DNA from: Bacteroidota bacterium
GTDB taxonomy: Bacteria > Bacteroidota > Ignavibacteria > Ignavibacteriales > Ignavibacteriaceae
DNA length: 8,953 bases
NCBI GenBank assembly: GCA_023433685.1
Contig: JAEYUD010000203.1
Location: 1 to 8,953 of the forward strand
Direction of reading: 5' to 3'
Positions within the stretch are counted from its first letter, which is position 1; each line of letters begins with the position of its first letter. Both the position numbers and the translations under genes were made by a program. A model generated the notes under the pieces. The model saw only the letters and a list, made by a program, of their open reading frames with translations, was not told the DNA's origin and made no database searches. Positions 7,075-8,953 of this stretch are shown in pieces.

Positions 7075-7536
7075 GTGAAGAATCTGATCGAGGACCTTTC
7101 AAATAAGACAGGGCTGACAAAACTTGAGGTTACAGCCCTCGCCTTTATTTTGTTCTCGATCATTACCGGGGTTGTTTTGCACTTCGCGGGGGTAGGAAGC
7201 GACACGAAGGAGATCGCTCCGAAAGAGAGTTCGACCTGGGATCAACTTCAGAAAGAGAAAGAGAAACTGAAGAAGGAAAAGGAAAAGGAGAACGATAAAG
7301 ACACCACCAAAAAGTCTAAGACCAAAAAGGTAAAGTCGCAACCATATCAGGTTAATATTAATACCGGTACGATCGCCGATTTCGAACAGCTTCCCGGGAT
7401 ATCCCAAAAAGTGGCAGAGGAGATTGTAAGCTTTCGTTCGATAAACGGTCCTTTTAAAAGTATCGACCAGCTTGACCTGGTAAAGGGTATTGGCCCCGCT
7501 ACACTCACCAAACTAAAACAGTGGCTGACATTGTAG
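7075..7536 (+). CDS. ComEA-like membrane-anchored helix-hairpin-helix protein
   Basis: The C-terminal part (about 91-151) is the tandem helix-hairpin-helix domain of the ComEA family: it opens with VNINTGTIADFEQLPGI, with hairpins at LPGIS (106-110) and VKGIG (136-140). Such domains bind DNA without sequence preference; in ComEA proteins they hold incoming DNA outside the inner membrane during uptake. Residues 20-38 are a single membrane segment, preceded by a short charged N-terminus, and residues 57-88 are a lysine/glutamate-rich linker, probably helical or extended. The 153-residue product thus resembles membrane-anchored ComEA (helix, linker, HhH) rather than the short secreted kind. It starts at GTG 6 nt after dnaJ, with no clear ribosome site, and ends 1 nt before the next gene, so it is probably translated from the dnaJ transcript. 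Domain and topology are secure; a role in DNA uptake is inferred, as such domains also occur in proteins of other function. Confidence 0.85.
   Translation: MKNLIEDLSNKTGLTKLEVTALAFILFSIITGVVLHFAGVGSDTKEIAPKESSTWDQLQKEKEKLKKEKEKENDKDTTKKSKTKKVKSQPYQVNINTGTIADFEQLPGISQKVAEEIVSFRSINGPFKSIDQLDLVKGIGPATLTKLKQWLTL
7251..7300 (+). repeat. Purine-rich low-complexity tract inside the ComEA-like gene
   Basis: This stretch is nearly all A and G on the plus strand, built from imperfect GAAAGA and GGAAAA units that encode the Lys/Glu linker. Such tracts can change length by slippage; a change in multiples of three would only lengthen or shorten the linker. No frame break is present here. Confidence 0.6.
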
Positions 7537-7537
7537 C

Positions 7538-8095
7538 ATGGACAAACTTCTCACTCTTTACCGTCGCTACTTTTCTTGGGTGAACTCTGTTCTGATCTTT
7601 CTGCTCGCGCTTCTGCTTCTAAAAGTAGCGTATCTCGATCCCCTTGCCTACTCTAAAGCAGAAGATTTCTTCAAAAAAGAATCACGTGAGAGAATGCACA
7701 ACATCAGGACGGCACAAAAGGCTTATTATGAAAAACATGGCAGGTTCTGCGGGAATATCGACTCCCTGGTTAAATTTGTAAGCACCCTGGAAGCAGCAAC
7801 AATTCTTGACACGATTAAAGACCTGGACAAAAGCACTTTCAGTTTTGAATCATCCGGTGAGGGTGTTTTCATCGCCGACAGTATGAAGCATTCACCAAAG
7901 ATATACCTGCCGTTTACCATACAATTGGATACTGCCCGGGTTATCGATTCGGTTTTCAGCGAAAAGGGGAAATTTATCAGGGTCGACACAACATTCACAA
8001 CCGGAAAGAGATTCAAAGTAACCGATCCATCAGGGTACGGCACGATCGGAAACCTCTTTTACGACGCTCTGATCTATTCAGCATCATGGGAGTAA
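7538..8095 (+). CDS. Single-pass membrane protein with a pilin-like helix motif, function unknown
   Basis: I do not recognise a named family with certainty. The 185-residue product has a basic N-terminus (Lys3, Arg9, Arg10), one membrane segment at about 17-33, then a charged helix whose stretch ERMHNIRTAQKAYYEKHGRF (51-70) closely resembles the region after the N-terminal helix in type IV pilins and pseudopilins, where AxxAYYxxHGRY-like motifs are common. Residues 71-185 are probably beta-rich and exposed outside the membrane; one cysteine (71). Unlike true pilins it has no prepilin peptidase site: no Gly followed by the hydrophobic helix with Glu5. Similar membrane proteins with an IRTAQxAYxxxxGxY stretch are, as far as I recall, widespread in Bacteroidota. 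It starts 1 nt after the ComEA-like gene and ends 1 nt before a PilM-like gene, which favours a role in an envelope machine; this is inference from context. Confidence 0.75.
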   Translation: MDKLLTLYRRYFSWVNSVLIFLLALLLLKVAYLDPLAYSKAEDFFKKESRERMHNIRTAQKAYYEKHGRFCGNIDSLVKFVSTLEAATILDTIKDLDKSTFSFESSGEGVFIADSMKHSPKIYLPFTIQLDTARVIDSVFSEKGKFIRVDTTFTTGKRFKVTDPSGYGTIGNLFYDALIYSASWE

Positions 8096-8096
8096 C

Positions 8097-8953
8097 ATGA
8101 ACAGAATATTAATTGAGATCAAATCCTCCTCTATAACAGTTAAAAATGTTGATCCGGCTGAAGAGTCGGTTGCCAAAAACATTCTCGATTACTCGATATT
8201 GCAAGGGCCCCTGTTTAAGACAATCGACCCCTCGCGGGTTGAGCGTCTGAAAAATGATTTGATCTCAGGCCCGGGATATACAAGTCTCAACAACTCAACC
8301 ATATACCTGATCTTCCCGCAGTCGCTTTTCCATACAGTTACTCTCCCACGTAAACCTGAACTTTCCGGCATTCAGCAGTATAACGAGCACAAGTTTGAAA
8401 TGAGTCTGATATTTCCTTACCTCGAAGAAGATTCTTTCTCACTCGATGTTCAGCCGCTCCTTAACACCGGATTCGATTCACAGGAGCTTGATCTTGTTAC
8501 CGTGGTTGATAACGGAATAATTGATTTCGCCTCCGGTATCAAAAAATTCACGGGTTCACCGGGTGTCAAGATTATTATTCCGTTCCTCTCTATTAAACAG
8601 TTTATCTTAAAGTATTTCCCTGAAGAGCATACAGCGATTATCCTCCATGTTTCTGGAAATTCGATTGTGCTCGCCTCACTCAAGGGGAAACAGATCACAT
8701 CTGTCTATTCTACAAATTTCATCGATATCCCCTCGATACCTGATATCATCGACTCATTCTTGATCAACAGTACATCAGGCAGGATTGACAGGGAAAGACT
8801 TCATACTGTCTACTTCAGTTTGGAAGATTACATGGTAGGCTTGACTTCCCTTGTTGAAAAGTGGATGAATATTAAAACCGCGGACAACTTCAAAGGTCTG
8901 CCGTTAGGCAAGGTAAGCAAGATCCCACCTGACCTTTTAGCCGAGATCAGAAG
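8097..8953 (+). CDS. PilM/GspL-like actin-fold protein, C-terminus cut by the window edge
   Basis: This frame opens at the ATG at 8097, 1 nt after the previous stop, and runs without a stop for 285 codons to the window end. The sequence follows the pattern of PilM and the cytoplasmic part of GspL, the actin-fold proteins that hold the inner-membrane platform of type IV pili and type II secretion. A short N-terminal strand with SSS (10-12) is followed by YLIFPQSLFHTVTLPRKPEL (70-89), a region resembling the inserted domain of PilM, with KFEMSLIFPYLEED (99-112), and then a strand-turn-strand AIILHVSGNSIVLASLKGKQ (180-199) where the second phosphate loop would sit. Both nucleotide loops look degenerate: EIKSSS instead of DIGSSS near 7-12, and HVSGNS instead of the usual DxG at 184-189. 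The fold assignment is from pattern only, and moderate; an unrelated Bacteroidota-specific protein remains possible. PilN/PilO-like genes would be expected next if the call is right. Confidence 0.5.
   Translation, partial: MNRILIEIKSSSITVKNVDPAEESVAKNILDYSILQGPLFKTIDPSRVERLKNDLISGPGYTSLNNSTIYLIFPQSLFHTVTLPRKPELSGIQQYNEHKFEMSLIFPYLEEDSFSLDVQPLLNTGFDSQELDLVTVVDNGIIDFASGIKKFTGSPGVKIIIPFLSIKQFILKYFPEEHTAIILHVSGNSIVLASLKGKQITSVYSTNFIDIPSIPDIIDSFLINSTSGRIDRERLHTVYFSLEDYMVGLTSLVEKWMNIKTADNFKGLPLGKVSKIPPDLLAEIR

Noticed and set aside
7726..8043. A 105-codon open frame on the minus strand
   Set aside because: It is antisense to the pilin-like gene, which has tight operon spacing and a sensible membrane topology; the minus frame shows no domain.
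8189..8698. Two minus-strand open frames of 60 and 82 codons
   Set aside because: Both lie antisense to the uninterrupted plus-strand frame from 8097, which fits the operon spacing and shows a PilM-like pattern.

Overview
The window carries two divergent gene blocks separated by about 205 bp. On the minus strand lie four consecutive membrane subunits of NADH:quinone oxidoreductase (complex I): nuoJ, nuoK, nuoL and the first 376 codons of nuoM, which runs off the left edge. On the plus strand lie hrcA, grpE and dnaJ (heat-shock repressor and Hsp70 co-chaperones), followed with almost no spacing by three genes of a different character: a membrane-anchored ComEA-like helix-hairpin-helix protein, a single-pass membrane protein with a pilin-like helix motif, and a PilM/GspL-like actin-fold protein cut by the right edge.

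Organism (inference): a member of the Bacteroidota/Chlorobiota/Ignavibacteriota group is the best guess. The intergenic region has two divergent promoter candidates of the Bacteroidota type (TTTG, about 20 nt, TAnnTTTG), both with the same TATATTTG -7 box. hrcA-grpE-dnaJ lacks an adjacent dnaK, and several starts have weak Shine-Dalgarno sequences. GC content looks moderate. No rRNA, tRNA or other marker is present to fix the taxon.

Layout: 1-3912 minus strand, nuoJ to nuoM, gaps of 8 and 23 nt and a 1-nt stop/start overlap. 3913-4117, divergent control region with a promoter facing each way, a short palindrome midway and a perfect 9-bp inverted repeat bracketing the hrcA promoter. 4118-7068 plus strand, hrcA-grpE-dnaJ. 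7075-8953 plus strand, ComEA-like, pilin-like and PilM-like genes separated by 6, 1 and 1 nt, so probably one transcript with dnaJ.

How they work together: NuoJ, K, L and M form much of the proton-pumping arm of complex I. HrcA probably represses its own operon; GrpE and DnaJ serve a DnaK encoded elsewhere. The last three genes look like the start of an envelope module (DNA uptake, type IV pilus or type II secretion-like) attached to the heat-shock operon. The points most worth a second look are that module, with a degenerate nucleotide-binding site in the PilM-like protein and no prepilin cleavage site in the pilin-like protein, and the non-CIRCE inverted repeat at the hrcA promoter. I found no mobile element, CRISPR array, RNA gene or intrinsic terminator.
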